A stretch of 64,000 nt of DNA from positions 136,950,501 to 137,014,500 of the forward strand of contig JAZHRO010000036.1 of NCBI GenBank assembly GCA_037157565.1, in the 5' to 3' direction. Positions 12,501 through 23,600 of the stretch are shown in pieces. The translations under genes were made by a program, and so were the position numbers. How positions within the stretch are numbered: the first letter of the stretch is position 1; each line of letters begins with the position of its first letter. A model generated the notes under the pieces. That model saw only the letters and a list, made by a program, of their open reading frames with translations, had not been told where the DNA came from and did no database searches. Source of the DNA: Thalassia testudinum. Taxonomy: Eukaryota; Streptophyta; Magnoliopsida; Alismatales; Hydrocharitaceae.

Positions 12501-13186
12501 ACCACATAAGAGGTGTATGGTCCGAGAAGGACCTCTCCAAAGGAGAGTTCCGCCAAAGGGAACGCCTCTACCATCTCCATGTTAGAGAGAAACCTATCAA
12601 TCATGGACATCTGACCATTGGTGCACCTCCAGGTATATATGCAAAATGCTGGGATCAAATCTACAAGGCCATACAGGGCCACAAAGTCCACAAAATGCTC
12701 TAACCCAGGGTCTTGCCTCCCCCTTCCACCAGGTCTATCCTCAGTCTGCAGAGCAATGTTAAAGTCAAGCAGCTATGGTATTCCGTGGCACTCCGCCATC
12801 ACAGATGCTAGCTCCTCCCACATAACTCCCCTTACCTGGGCGTCTGACAGACCGTATACCCCTATGACGACCATTCTGGCCCCTATCATTCGCCTCACCA
12901 ACCTTGCAGAAATGACATGAGCTCCTTTGAAGCAGTTTTCCACGGTGAAGACATCTTCACGCCACCCCAACAACTGTCCTCCCGCACAGCCAGCCACAAC
13001 AAGAGCTCAAAACCCTTCCATCCATGAACCCCCGATCTCCCTCCACAACCTTCCATCACAAGCAGACAGCTTCATCTCCTATAGCAGCACCACGTCTACC
13101 CTCCATTGGTGTATGTAGTTTCCCAGCGCCGCTCTCCTTAATGGGTCATTGAGACCCCTAAGGTTCCAAGTAAGGATACCATTCAT
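9599..13186 (-). pseudogene. L1-1 ORF2 remnant (endonuclease, RT, zf-RVT)
   Basis: The ATG at 13186 opens MNGILTWNLRGLND, the classic N terminus of L1 AP-endonuclease, with a stop about 35 codons on. Endonuclease runs to about 12460 (TWRCTNGQMSMIDRFL near 12620). RT spans about 12000-10900: TAFVPGRGILDG near 11570, KAYDSV at 11431, GVRQGCPLTPMLF near 11280 and an active site reading YVDD (QYVDDTLFL) near 11140. The C-terminal zf-RVT region is at 9599-9928 (LKVKIFAWLVRRG, CPLC). A tandem duplication at 10735-11006 lies downstream of the catalytic site. Many stops; inactive. Confidence 0.85.
10735..11006. repeat. Tandem duplication inside L1-1 ORF2
   Basis: Two direct copies, 10735-10874 (140 bp) and 10875-11006 (132 bp), are almost identical. 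The second lacks 8 bases near the CTAAGG site. Each encodes (minus strand) the EEMEMVSSALRTDVGTLSL-type segment of RT. Because the copies are so alike, the duplication looks younger than the element's other decay. Confidence 0.8.
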
Positions 13187-13449
13187 TGAGAACCGTTGGC
13201 AGCCTCCTTCGTAGTAGGACGGAAGCCTCCCGCCTCCACAGTTTGAAGCACCTCCTCGTCATTCTCATCCAACACAAAGGACGCCTGGTGTAGAGGCTGT
13301 AGTGACCTTCCGTGGCCATTAACCACCACCCGTGATCCCCGACCGGTCCTTTGAAAGCTCCACTTCCAGTTATATCGAAGGCCGCGGCCCCCATTCACCA
13401 CACGCGGTCGCCACCCAGTAAGGAGGACCTCCACCCGATCACCAAACTA

Positions 13450-15009
13450 ATCAATCGCATCATATGTCAAAGCGATGTCCGCCGACCGCTGCTGCGAGGA
13501 ACCCCCATAAACTCAGATCTCTGGTGAGTCTGCATCTGGCTGCAGACGCCAGATCACCGCCCCATCAATCGTTGGGGCTCGATCGGTCATCACCCCTCCT
13601 CCCGTCGAGCCTACATCCGCCTCTGTTGTTGTCGACCGGTTGTCGTCCCCCTTCAGAGAGGGCGTCACGAGGTCACCCCCACAAGCAGCGTTGGAAGAGG
13701 TCGAATTCCACAACACCCCCTCAATTGATATCCAACTCAGAGACTTATCACCAACCAAGTCCATGAGAGGACCCTTATCAGATCCGGGTCTCAGAGAAAG
13801 GCAGGTTCGGATCCCCAATCGCCACTGTAGTGGCATGTCCAGCACGCATCGCACTCACCTTCAGCTGTCTCTGAGTAGGCATGCGTGCATTAGAGTGTCC
13901 CTGAGAAGCAGCCTTTCTGTTTCCTAAACTATCAATTATGCCACTACCTTCGTCATCACCGCTGCCATGTACGTGATTGGCATTGTCGTTCGGGAGCTGA
14001 GTCCACGTCAGCGACCGTCCGCCTCCTCTCCCAGCAGGTCCTCCGCTCCATCGCTGAGCGTCGCTTCAACATCTCCTGCGTCGGAGCACCAACTACATCT
14101 CTTCGTGGAGCTCCTTCTCAAGATGTGCAAGTCACTATCCAGGAGGATCCCCCAAGATGTAGCAAAACCCTCTCCATCATAGGAATGCCAACCTTAGACT
14201 CAACCACTGCCACCAAAGGACATTCGATGAGTCCCGCTGCCCTACATTCTCTGAGCCTAGCAAAAGGGGACACAACCACCTTTATCACCTCCACGGACCT
14301 CAGCCACCAAGGAACCCCAGAGATGATCACCTCGAGTAGAGGTCTCTTCGGTGGGCGCTCCAAGGACGCCCCATCATGGAGGCAAGGCCATCTCCACCTT
14401 CCCGACTCCGTCTTGACCTCCTTGAAACAAATCATCTCCTTCGATGAGGAGAGGCCAAGGATCAAGAGCTTCTTCTCATCAAGAACCAGAACTTCCACCC
14501 TCTCCATCAAGAAGCGCAACCCAACTCCCTCTCTACATGTTCCTGTTTTATCCCACCCCCCAACACCTTCCTCACCAGGTCATCCTCCACCTCTGCCCGC
14601 AAGGTCATCACCCCTTCAAACCACAGTGCCTCAACCTTGGCCTATGCAACCTTCTCAGCGGCGGCGAGGGCAAGGTCGTACCTCCACCACCATGGTTGCC
14701 GCGGCAATGCATACTTCTATGGCCGAGTCCGCCACATCTCCAGCACATCCAAGGGTCGCAGCATTCTCAAGCCCAATGACCGCGACCAAGGCATCTGAAG
14801 CATTTCACCTTTTCTCCTGTGCCGCCTTCACAGTCGACAACACCCAAGCGACCGCCTGTGGTTCGAAGCTGCCACCTTATCCTCACTACCACCATCCACC
14901 CGTCTGCTTCCTTCACCCCTGCTTCACCACCCCTAATGGCAAGCCCTACCACCAACTCCCAAGGGCCCCCCTTCCCTCTCTCTCTCTCTCTTTCGGTGGC
15001 TCTCCTCAC
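13450..15009 (-). pseudogene. L1-1 ORF1 remnant (zinc-knuckle nucleic-acid-binding protein)
   Basis: Starts near 15009 with an Arg/Glu-rich segment encoded by CT-repeat DNA. A CCHC motif follows, with CFRCLGRGHWA at the end of the first open stretch (14767-14770 area). A later segment at 14118-14519 carries the SGVPWWLRSVEVI motif typical of the DUF4283-like ORF1 of plant L1s. The role in the element is binding the RNA. Several frameshifts and stops split it. Confidence 0.7.
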
Positions 15010-15035
15010 TCACTGTTGAAACTCCAAAAAAATTG

Positions 15036-15862
15036 ATAGAGTTTTCCCGCATGTGAAGTTATATTTTAACAAAAAGAATCAACAAAATATCGGCTTATAC
15101 AAAATATCAAGCAAACTAAAGGTAAACAACATATAATATCTATTTATGACTTAGAATTGTGCAAATGTTGCATCGTAGGTTGGTGATGCATGTTTAGGAC
15201 TCCTTAGAGGAGTGCAATGGAGTCATAGATAGAACTACACATGTTGTAAGCACTTATCAATGCACCAAAGGTAAATAAGGAATGAGCATCAAAGAAGAAA
15301 GGAGGAAGAGTGACAAAGGGGGCTAAAAGGGAAAAACGGATGTAGGTGGGTAAAGGTGGTTTGTAGAGGGATGAGGAGAGAGGGAGCAAAGAGGAGGGTC
15401 AAGTAGGAGATGCTGGGAGTTTAGAAGTGATCTAATTTAATTTTGCTACCAAGGTCAGGGACACATTGCATGACTATGTTGTGACCCTCTATATGATCTA
15501 TCCCAACTCCTTTTGATTGTCCACTACCTAGTTGCTCCACCCTAAGGCTTGGTGGCATGCACTCAAAGGTCTCCTTGCACCTACACCAACTTCATGTACC
15601 GATATAGCCCTTGTCTCGAGAAAGCCTCTACCCGAGCATCCTCATCCTCTCTCCTTAAGCACTACTTGAGCCTTATCATCGTCGGCTCGACCGAGCTCCA
15701 CAACACTACTATGTTCCAAGGGTGGTTGTTTCGTTAGCACCTGAAAATACGCATCATGCACAACATCACTATTGTTGACTTTCACACATCTTAACGTGAT
15801 TTAGGTCCCATGTCACTGCCAAGGTTTCTAAGAGAACAAATCAACACCTATTATTTCCGTAT
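15036..15862. other. Intronic sequence, nothing recognised
   Basis: Mixed sequence between L1-1 and a copia gag scrap, with purine-rich patches near 15290-15410. No domain, LTR or credible exon was seen on either strand. Confidence 0.3.
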
Positions 15863-16096
15863 ATGGTAAACCAAATTGTTTCTATCAAATTGAGTAGCAA
15901 CAATTTTCTGCTTTGGAAGAGCTTGATACTCCCATTTATTCATGCGCAACAACTTACTAGCTACATCGACAAAACAAAACCAACCCCTCCTAATCTTTTA
16001 CAAGAAAAGGATATCATTGAAAACAAAGGGAAGGATGGCTATGGTACCCTCCAAGAGGTGCAACTTGTCCCAAATCCTGAATATCAATGTCGTTAA
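15863..16096 (+). pseudogene. Copia gag N-terminal fragment (element G)
   Basis: A 77-codon open frame starts MVNQIVSIKLSSNNFLLWKS, continues LPFIHAQQLTSYIDKTKP and stops. This matches the N terminus of the gag_pre/UBN2-type copia gag (SSNNFLLWK, then a GYIDGT-like motif). The rest of gag and all of pol are missing. A copia polypurine tract and LTR follow about 690 bases later, so this is probably one element with a large internal deletion. Confidence 0.6.
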
Positions 16097-16338
16097 AGGC
16101 AAGCAACACTAAAAGGAAGAGGGGTCCAAAATGCTCGATGTGCTAAACACACGCCTACATAGTTTCTTAGGAAAAATGACATGCTAAAAGATTTGTAGAT
16201 ACATAATACATGCATACATAGACATACCAAGTAACAAAATTATGACACATTATGCATATATATAAGATATATAAATGCTTAGACATGCATAATACACGAA
16301 CACATGCAAATACAAAAGGAAGGTGGTTGATGTAAAAA

Positions 16339-16366
16339 GGGGGGGGGGGGGGGGGGGGGGGGGGGG
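16339..16366 (+). repeat. Poly-G run, 28 bases
   Basis: An uninterrupted tract of 28 G (C on the other strand) follows AAAAA. It is a mutable mononucleotide repeat; the exact length may be an assembly or sequencing approximation. Confidence 0.85.
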
Positions 16367-16429
16367 AGCAAGTATTAGAGCCCATTCTGGACCCCCATAT
16401 ATGGGAGACACATTCTTCGAAGTCCCCAC

Positions 16430-16615
16430 ATGAGAGAAGCTCACTCAAGGTCTTTAAGAAAGAGCCACACTTTGAGTTTCCATGTAGGAGTGGCCTACTT
16501 CAAGGTCCTCACATAAGTAAAGCTCACTCAAGGTCTCAAAGAGCAGCCCACTTCGAGTTTCCATGTGAGAGAGACCCACTTCGAGTTTCTATCTGGGAGA
16601 GACCCACTTCTGAAT
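16430..16615. repeat. Degenerate short tandem repeats
   Basis: AGCTCACTCAAGGTCT occurs twice and CACTTCGAGTTTC-type units about four times in under 200 bases, each near a GAGAGAGACCC or similar spacer. They look like a decayed minisatellite inside the internal region of copia fragment G. Confidence 0.5.
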
Positions 16616-16793
16616 CTCCTATACCTGCTTAGGATCGTTTCCCATTCTACTACGGTTGCTTCTTCTGCTACAGTCACCATTTGCTCATCCAATTTACTAC
16701 ATGCTCCTCCAAATGTCTACATTTGAAAGGAGGGGAGTTCATTTTTATTTCTCATAACAAGTTGGTCGTTCCATGCTCCAACTTAGAGGGAAG

Positions 16794-17030
16794 TGTTAAA
16801 GAATAAATTAAATTAGATTTTTTTTAAAAAGAAATTAAATTAGATATTTTAAGATCAAATTAGTTAGGTTTGGTTGTCTTCTTATTTTTAGCTTTCTCTT
16901 GTTTTGGTAAATGTGTTATTACTTTCCTTTTATCCATAGGCCCTCTCTATATAAAGGAAGGCTAAAGCTTGCTTATAAAATAACGACGACGTCTATTTTT
17001 ATTTTCCTAATGTATATAAGTTTGGACACC
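16794..17030 (+). repeat. 3' LTR of copia fragment G
   Basis: A polypurine tract in CAACTTAGAGGGAAG (16774-16793) precedes TGTTAAAGAATAAATT. The LTR has a TATA box in CTCTATATAAAGG near 16945. The right end is unclear. No matching 5' LTR was found. Confidence 0.55.
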
Positions 17031-17039
17031 ACTAATAGA

Positions 17040-17772
17040 GGTATCATGAATCACCATATCAGTAGATGAAGCCAAAGGTGTGCCTTTCATGGTAGTAAAA
17101 GACAATCCTACCATTGCCATGAGGAGGTAAAATTAGCAGGTGAAAAAATTAATCCGTATAGAGCACAAAACTAAGAACATAATGCCAATCAATAGTCAAC
17201 TCAAACCTCTCTGGCCAAGTAAAGACTAAATCAAGGACACCAAGGCACTGAACCACTCCAATATGATAGGACAACAGTCACAACAATCAGTAACACCTTG
17301 CCAAATTGGTGCAACAAGAAGAGAGACCATAATAGTGAACTTTGAGCCCAATAAAGGAGATTGGTCAAAAACTCATCGGTCGTCACCACTGGCGAGATCT
17401 CATCCCTAGCTACAAGGACTCATAGTAGGCCCTATGGGAGTCAGGTGATGGTTGTGATGGCCCAACCATGCCCAAGAGGGGTCAATGTTGGCCTCTCACG
17501 ACCAGATCTAGGTGGCAAGAGGCCAAATCCAACCAAAAATGACGAACGGTAGCCATTACCGACCAACCATCAATCACTAGTGAGTCATTGATCAATCACT
17601 GGCTGCTGGCCAGTCCAATGACAATGGTTGGATCAAGATTCAATGAACAACAGAGGGATTTCACTCAAAACAAGAGTTTATGTTTTTCTTGTCGGTTTAT
17701 TTGGTGAAGAAAAAGAACTGATGGGAATCAAGAAGGTATCAGCTACTGGCCTAGGACCACTACTCTAATATC
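17040..17772 (-). other. Leader-like remnant of copia H
   Basis: The sequence between the G LTR and the H primer-binding site has no usable frame. From its position it is most likely the untranslated leader and decayed gag of H. No homology was seen by eye. Confidence 0.25.
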
Positions 17773-17911
17773 TTGTTGAGAAGAAAATGAAAACTAATCT
17801 TATTCCAAAAACCCTAGTCTCTCTTAAATAAAGAGAGAAAAAGGGAAAATTTTCAAGACCAGCAGAATTAAAAAATTAACAAAACATTAATAAAAATAGT
17901 ATATTCTAACA
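17773..17911 (-). repeat. Orphan copia 5' LTR with primer-binding site (element H)
   Basis: On the minus strand it runs TGTTAGAATATAC...CTCAACA. A degenerate Met-tRNA primer-binding site (GATATTAGAGTAG, 17756-17768) follows it. About 700 bases of leader-like sequence extend to 17040, with no pol. The LTR contains a TATA-like CTTTATTTAAGAG. This is a truncated minus-strand copia. Confidence 0.5.
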
Positions 17912-18916
17912 CATCCATTTCACCCTTAGCTTGGATTCACGTATACTGGTAGGGTGAATGCTAGGATCATGGTTAGAATGTGGTGGATTACATGCAATGA
18001 GAATTTTCAAGTGGAAATTCCCAAAGATGGAACCACAATTCATAACAAAGGAACCGACTTCTTTTGCTAGTTACAAGGTTAAGGTTCATAAGGCTGTCTC
18101 AAGGGAGAATGTTGAGAATTGTTGGATCGGACATTGGATCTTTCTCAGAATCTATATAGCTACCATTGTTGGGTATTTGTGTAGTTTGACATCAGATATT
18201 ATTTATTAGGGCATAGGCATGTAAAGGACTTTGACTTTATCTTGTTTAAGTATAATCTATTTTACAAGCATTTGACCTCTTAGCTTTCTTCTCCATGTAG
18301 TAGCTTTCCACACGAAATTATTGAACCATGAAAATTCATTGTTCTTTGCACTCAATATTTTTATTTTCTTTTTTTATTTAGTTTGTCAAATTTTTCACTT
18401 TAGCGGTTAGCTGCAAAGTTTTATGGCAATTCCAGATGTAAAAATAAATTAAACCATAAAAGGATTTAAAATACACCAGGAATCCAACACCATAAGCTGC
18501 CTGCAAAAATTTCCCTTGGCGGCATTAGCCGCTCATTTTTGTCTACCCATACAACATTTCTGGAGCAAACTGTAGTCTCCCTAACTCATATCAGTCTTAC
18601 TACTTGAGATTTGCAGAAGATTTTGGAAGTAAATTATAGTCCTTCCACCTCATACTATGCTAATCTTATTAACATAAGATGTAGAACTAATCTCAATTAT
18701 TTATTACAAAATAACCAAACGTGTGCTTGCCCATTTATCTTGTTTTTAGAAGAAACTACACACATTTTACAGAGTGAATGAGTACAAATCATATGATTTA
18801 AAATGATGAAATGTCCGCTACAGTCTCATTGTCAACAACATCTATTGGATGGCATCTTCGGCAAATGCCTTAAAGTTTACAATATAAAATGTTAGGCTAA
18901 ATATAAACAAACTTAC
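17912..18916 (-). other. Intron 4 sequence next to exon 4
   Basis: AT-rich non-repetitive DNA. One acceptor-like site near 18505 (TTTTTGCAG followed by GCAGCTTATGGTGTTGG) was examined as an exon, but its open frame is in the wrong phase after exon 4. No transposon motifs were seen. Confidence 0.3.
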
Positions 18917-18951
18917 TGGCGGTTCCAGCAGGCTTCGAAGATGAGAACTTG
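18917..18951 (-). CDS. Host gene exon 4
   Basis: This 35-nt micro-exon has near-ideal borders: acceptor TTGTGTGCAG and donor GTAAGT. With the two bases carried from exon 3 it reads SKFSSSKPAGTA plus one base, continuing the Ser/Pro-rich run with no stop. It sits 21 kb downstream of exon 3, on the far side of the nested transposon block. The surrounding 18200-19900 shows no transposon homology, as expected of ancestral intron. Confidence 0.5.
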
Positions 18952-19921
18952 CTGCACACAAATTGTTACAAACTATTAAGATGCTATAGGTGCATTACAG
19001 GTACCACGATTAATTACATAAGCATCATCTATTCAATTTTTAAACATCTAAAAAAAAGTCACGTAAAAGGTGATCCTGAGCGGAAATACATTTCTATGCC
19101 ATTAATAAGTATGTGAAAAGTTAGAGCTTAAAATTCTAGATAACAAACTAATAAAGACATCAGCACCAGCGTACAACCCTACTAGTTCCATAGAGAAGTC
19201 ATTCTTGCAGGATAACAAAGTAGATTAGCCAAAAATCTCTTTATTATTTTTGGAAGTGACAGATGGAGGAAATTGGAACAGGATAAATACAACTTCAAAG
19301 ACACTAATAGAAAGTAACCATTTTTTTAATTAAAGAACTATCACTTGAAACAAAAACCATGATTGTATTGCTTTCAGTTTGGAATAATTTCTTCAGGTTC
19401 ACATCACAGGTAGAAGCCACAATAACTGTGTCCTGCTTTTTCACGTCTGTGTTTCTCGTGGAAAAACCCTTCAACTTGGTATAACTTTTGAAATAGGTCC
19501 TTCAAAAAGTGCTTATTCCTCGTGAACCAAAAAGCCAATAAAATAAAGCATGTCTAGGAACCTGAGGTCACCTCTTGCTTCCCCGAAGGTATATATATTT
19601 TTGCAATTTTTCTGTAACTATCTAAAAATTAGTAATTGTTAGCCCCAACCGTCTTTGTGTTACTTACATTTAGTTTGCTATTTCCAAAGTTGTAGTTCCT
19701 TTATTTCTTTCAGGAAAACTCATGTAATTTTTTTATATTTATATATTGAGACGTAGAATCACATATCAAACAACTTAATTCATTTATTCTAACTTAATCT
19801 CCCAGACCGATGCATGTACCTTGATTCTCATGCCCCCTTACTCTCTACCAAAAAAAAAACCTAACCCTCATGATCTTTTGAGGAGGCGACACCACCACCA
19901 CTAACATCACCCTCCTTCATT
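18952..19921 (-). other. Intron 3 sequence (no gene seen)
   Basis: AT-rich sequence between exon 4 and the first LTR of the nested block. It has poly-A and poly-T runs and no recognisable element. It is presumably ancestral intron. Confidence 0.3.
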
Positions 19922-20090
19922 TGAGTCAAAGGAAATAAATTTCTTGTGTTCCAATGAAACCCTACCTCTTAATACACAGAGAGGTGGAGAAGAAAAAGGA
20001 AAAATTACATGACTATTCCAAAAGAAATGAAAGAACTACAAAACAATACATGAAAATAAGAAAATAATAATAGACCTAAGGGACTCAACA
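19922..20090 (-). repeat. 3' LTR of copia F
   Basis: On the minus strand it starts TGTTGAGTCCC at 20090, just after the polypurine tract of CTTGAGGAG (20091-20099). It contains the CCTCTCTGTGTATTAAGAGG hairpin-like TATA region. The outer end near 19922 is estimated. Confidence 0.55.
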
Positions 20091-20094
20091 CTCC

Positions 20095-20606
20095 TCAAGT
20101 TAGAACATAGTCGATCATGCTCAGATTGAAATAGCAAATAGCAAAGGACAAACGTGGCAATGACTTGGTGAAGATATCTATTGTTTGGTCATCTGAAGAA
20201 ACTATAATGGTATAAATGAGACCTCGTTGGATCAAGTCATTGGTATAATGGCAATTAACTTCCACATACTTGATCCTCTCGTGAAAAATTGGGTTATCGG
20301 CTATGTAAGTGGCTACCCGATTGTCACACCTCATCTCCATAGGTGTGCCCATAGGACCTAATCCACATCATCTCAAAGGTTGTATGTGTCATGACTCTAT
20401 ATTCTAACTCGGCACTCAACCAGGAGACCACAGTCTACTTTTTGCTTTTCCAAGTGATGAGATTTTCTGCAACATAGGTACAAAACCTTGTCATTGACTT
20501 CCTATCAGTCAAGCACCATGCATGGTCTACATCTGAATATTCTACCACATTCATAGAAGTCCTTTTGCTAGACAAAACCCCTCTGCTTGGTGCTTTCTTA
20601 AGGTAC
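20095..20606 (-). pseudogene. Copia F RNase H remnant
   Basis: From 20606 leftwards it reads YLKKAPSRGVL, then VEYSDVDHAWC (usual YSDADYAGC) and AENLITWKSKK with a stop. The C-terminal part is MEMRCDNRVATYIADNPIFHERIKYVEVNCHYT...IDIFTKSLP. This is the copia RNase H_like tail. It is cut at 20606 exactly where the LTR of copia B begins. Confidence 0.8.
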
Positions 20607-20761
20607 TGTTGGCATAGCTTGTTTACATTTATATTATCTTTTTGTACTAATTCATTAGTTTATATTTCTGCCTAGACTTATATTGTAATTTCCTCTTTCA
20701 CCTCTCTGTAAAAAGAGGTGTAAGGTTTCGAAGTTGAATATGATTGATCATTTTCTCCGAC
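20607..20761 (+). repeat. 5' LTR of copia B
   Basis: Starts TGTTGGCATAGCTTG and ends ATTTTCTCCGAC before the primer-binding site. The TATA box has decayed (CTCTGTAAAAAGAGG, against CTCTATATAAAGAGG in the 3' copy). Confidence 0.75.
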
Positions 20762-20834
20762 TTAGTATCAAAGCGACAATTCTAGATCGGTGCTCAGATA
20801 TCCCACCTGCACAAAGCTCCGTACACGATCCCCC

Positions 20835-20840
<6 letters not shown>

Positions 20841-20891
<51 letters not shown>
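20841..20891 (+). repeat. (CT)n microsatellite in the leader of copia B
   Basis: About 25 CT units, uninterrupted, followed by CGCTGTGG. It lies in the untranslated leader, so it does not affect gag. Confidence 0.9.
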
Positions 20892-20896
<5 letters not shown>

Positions 20897-21389
20897 GGAT
20901 CCACCACCGTTGCCGCCAAGAGAGAAGTGCAACAGCAGCCAACCGACGGCACAGGACACCGAATCAATGCCGTTACTTGCCCTCTCGACGCTATAGACCA
21001 CTGGTGCTCATTTCCAGTGACAACAGGTCACCACTAGTGGTCTACAGGCCCCAGCGTCGCCACCTGTGAGGTGGTGGTGATCAGCGCTGCCGCCAACTGA
21101 GGTGGTGGTGATCAGCAAGGATCTCCTCTCTCTCTGACGAAGGAGAGTAGCAGCCCTTAGAGACACTGTTAAGAGTTTCCCTGTACCCTAGCATGCGTCT
21201 CATCTGAATCTAAGGGGCTGCTATGTCTTTTTGGGAGGATTTCTAGGATCTCTAGGTCTTAGATTTCATGATCAAGAGACCACATTTCTCCTGATTCTCA
21301 ATTTTTTACATATACCTTGGTGGCGTATTTTCTAGTGTCCTAAGGCACAACAGTGTCTTCTAGCACTTCGGAGATATCGAATTTCGCTA

Positions 21390-21671
21390 TGGATGTTGGG
21401 AGTTACAAGGCTCCTTTCTTCATTCCTAATGCCAAGCTGAATGAGACCAACTATGCTAAATGGTCTCAAACATTCCTCGTGATAGTAGAATGACACGATA
21501 AGGAACATATTCTAATGAAGATAGAGCCACAGAATAAAACTGGGAAATACGGCACATGAAAGAAGGATAATGGCATGGTTCGATCTTGGATCATGAATTC
21601 GATGGAGCCCCAAATTGGAGATGGCATTATGTACTACAGGACAGCGAAGGAGATGTGGGATTCTTTGCATG
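21390..21671 (+). pseudogene. Copia B gag, N-terminal part
   Basis: Opens MDVGSYKAPFFIPNAKLNETNYAKWSQ, then a stop near 21492, then MVRSWIMNSMEPQIGD and TAKEMWDSLHDTY. This is the standard copia gag N-terminal fold region. It is interrupted in HDTY by the LTR element starting at 21677. The frame continues after 32353. Confidence 0.8.
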
Positions 21672-21676
21672 ATACC

Positions 21677-22107
21677 TACGAAGATTGGTGAAAGCTTGGA
21701 GGCTCCTTGGCATAGAAAAAACAGTCCACATAGGGATTGTTCCACGTTGGAACAGAGAGAGAGAGGATGGTTGACGGCTACGAGGAAGAGAGAGGAAAGG
21801 AGTTGGAAATTGTAAGAAATATTATTGCATTACTCAAGGAAGGAAAGGATTACAAGGGCTCTTTTTTATAGAAGAGAAACATCACAATCCTTAAAATAAG
21901 AAACAAACTAAATCTAATCTCCTATTTTTAGAAAGACCAAATCCTAATTAAGAAATCAAATCCTCTAAACAAACTTACTAAAAATCAACAAATCAACTAA
22001 AACAAAACTTGCAACTAAAGCAAACCAAAATAGGAGTCAAGACACTCAAAACCGATACCCAACTTGGGCCCTCTAACAGACTGCCACATGGAACTTCAAT
22101 CTTCACA
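21677..22107 (-). repeat. LTR (3') of the non-autonomous element
   Basis: 431 bases, alignable end to end with 31920-32348. Its outer terminus is mutated (TACGAAGATTG, for TGTGAAGATTG). Confidence 0.85.
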
Positions 22108-22627
22108 CTCCCCTCGAGTCAAGGCCAGGAGGACAATAACTTGTTGAACTTGGTGATGAGGCTAGATGCCCCACAAATCTTCTTCTTCAAGCTCTAGGCT
22201 CTCAACTTTGTCCTTTGAAGAAGCCACGGTGTAACCTCTTACGACCTTTAAAGTCGTTACTTCTATGGCAACCTCAATAATTGTCGCAACGGCCGCTATT
22301 GTCTTCTCTTCTTTTTGTATCTTCTCAAGATCAACAAATGTAATTATCCTCGCATGAAATGCTAGTAGCCCTACGTGGAAACCTTTGCATCTTGCTTGGA
22401 TCTTTAGGAAAGGAACTTCTTAGATCAACCGCTAGTCTTTTGACAACCTGAGAAGTCGTTGCTTCTTTTGGCAACCTCAAAAGTCATTGCGTGGACTGTG
22501 GTATCCTCTTCTTGGAGTGATAAACTGATGTGTAACCCCATACATAATATTTAACATCTTTTCTCCAGAAAAATCTCCTTTCTTGAAGGGAGTAAAAAAT
22601 CGGATATAAAGTGTCAATTAGAAGAGT
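22108..22627 (-). other. Internal region of the non-autonomous LTR element, left part
   Basis: About 520 bases between the polypurine tract and the RTE insertion. It contains paralogous phrases (GAAGTCGTTGCTTCT-type near 22250 and 22450) but no long frame on either strand. Confidence 0.6.
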
Positions 22628-22807
22628 ATGAAGATAACTTCGCCTGTGTTGAGGTTCTTGTGCCTTTTCATTGTCGATCCCAAGCCCGAGTAAAGGAAGG
22701 TTACGTTAGGTAGTTGACGGCCAGCATAAAATTTTGTCAGATCTTTAAACATGGATTCTAGCAAACACTTAGATTTCGTTGGGGCGTTCTCTACTTGCGA
22801 CACGCTG

Positions 22808-23056
22808 CATCGGCGCCAAGGTGTAGTGAAAAATGTGCAAGGGTTCTTGCATAAGGAACACATTCGAGTAAAGAAGTTAATTCCGCTACATCGCCAACCG
22901 GATGTAGTACAAAATGAGCAAGGATTCTTGCATGAGGAATGCATACGAGTAAAGAAGTTAGTTCCGCTACATCGCCGCCCGGATGTAGTCCAAAATGAGC
23001 AAGGGTTCTCTCATGAGGAACGCATGCAAGCAAAGAAGCTAGTTCCACCACTTTGC
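22808..23056 (+). repeat. Three 81-bp in-frame tandem repeats in the RTE ORF
   Basis: Unit starts are at 22808, 22889 and 22970. The third unit is 87 bp because of a 6-base insertion. Each encodes 27 residues with a conserved VVQNEQGF core and a VKKLVPLHR end. Confidence 0.85.
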
Positions 23057-23600
23057 CATCGAAGCGTGTCACAAAAGAAATTGAGATTTGGTAGTTGGAA
23101 TCTTGGTACTTTGACCAATAAGCTCATGGAGATTGTGGATACAATGGTAAGGAGAAGGATTCAAGTTCTTTCCCTTCATGAGACTAAGTGGGTTGGAGAA
23201 AAAGCAAAGGAAATCGAGAGAACAGGTTTCAAATTGTGGTATTCAAAAAGGGATAAAGGTAGAAACGCCGTGAGCATTATTATTCATAATGATTTGAAGG
23301 AGAGTGTTGTTGAGGTTAAGAGTTTGGATAATCGAATTATTTTGATAAAATTAACCTTAGAAGAAGATATCTTGAATGTTATTTCAGTTTATGCACCTCA
23401 AGTTGGTCTAGAGGAAAGAATAAAAAATAAATTCTTAGGGGAGCTTGATATGATAATTCAAGGAATCCTACATAGAGAAATGATTTTCTTAGGTGGAGAT
23501 TTAAATGGGCATATAGGAAAAGATGCTTTAGACTATGCAGGAGTGCATGGAAATCATGGTTTTGGTGTTAGGAATGAAGAGAAGACTTTCCTCGATTTTG

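Larger units (their letters stand above)
9404..15035 (-). mobile_element. L1-type LINE, copy 1 (L1-1)
   Basis: This plant L1 is read right to left: ORF1 (nucleic-acid-binding), ORF2 (endonuclease, RT, zf-RVT) and a short A tail (T run at 9404-9409 on the plus strand). It is noticeably more GC-rich than the surrounding intron. It is the same family as L1-2 at 23620-29313, which shares the ORF1 WWLRS segment, the ORF2 start MNG-TWN-RGLNDP and the 3' tail. I did not find a target-site duplication. The 5' end is approximate. Confidence 0.85.

Noticed and set aside
9404..15035. Target-site duplication for L1-1
   Set aside because: Sequences next to the T run at 9404 and near 15035 share only short A/T-rich words; no convincing repeat was found.
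14125..15036. Long plus-strand open frame of 303 codons
   Set aside because: It is the complement of L1-1 ORF1, rich in Pro/Ser/His as expected of an antisense shadow of GC-rich coding DNA.
18470..18510. Possible exon reading AAYGVGFL after TTTTTGCAG
   Set aside because: The attractive frame needs phase 0, but exon 4 leaves one base. The in-phase frame is short and reaches a stop.
22808..23056. CRISPR-like array
   Set aside because: The repeats are 81 bp, contiguous and in frame within a LINE protein, with no spacers. The host is a plant.
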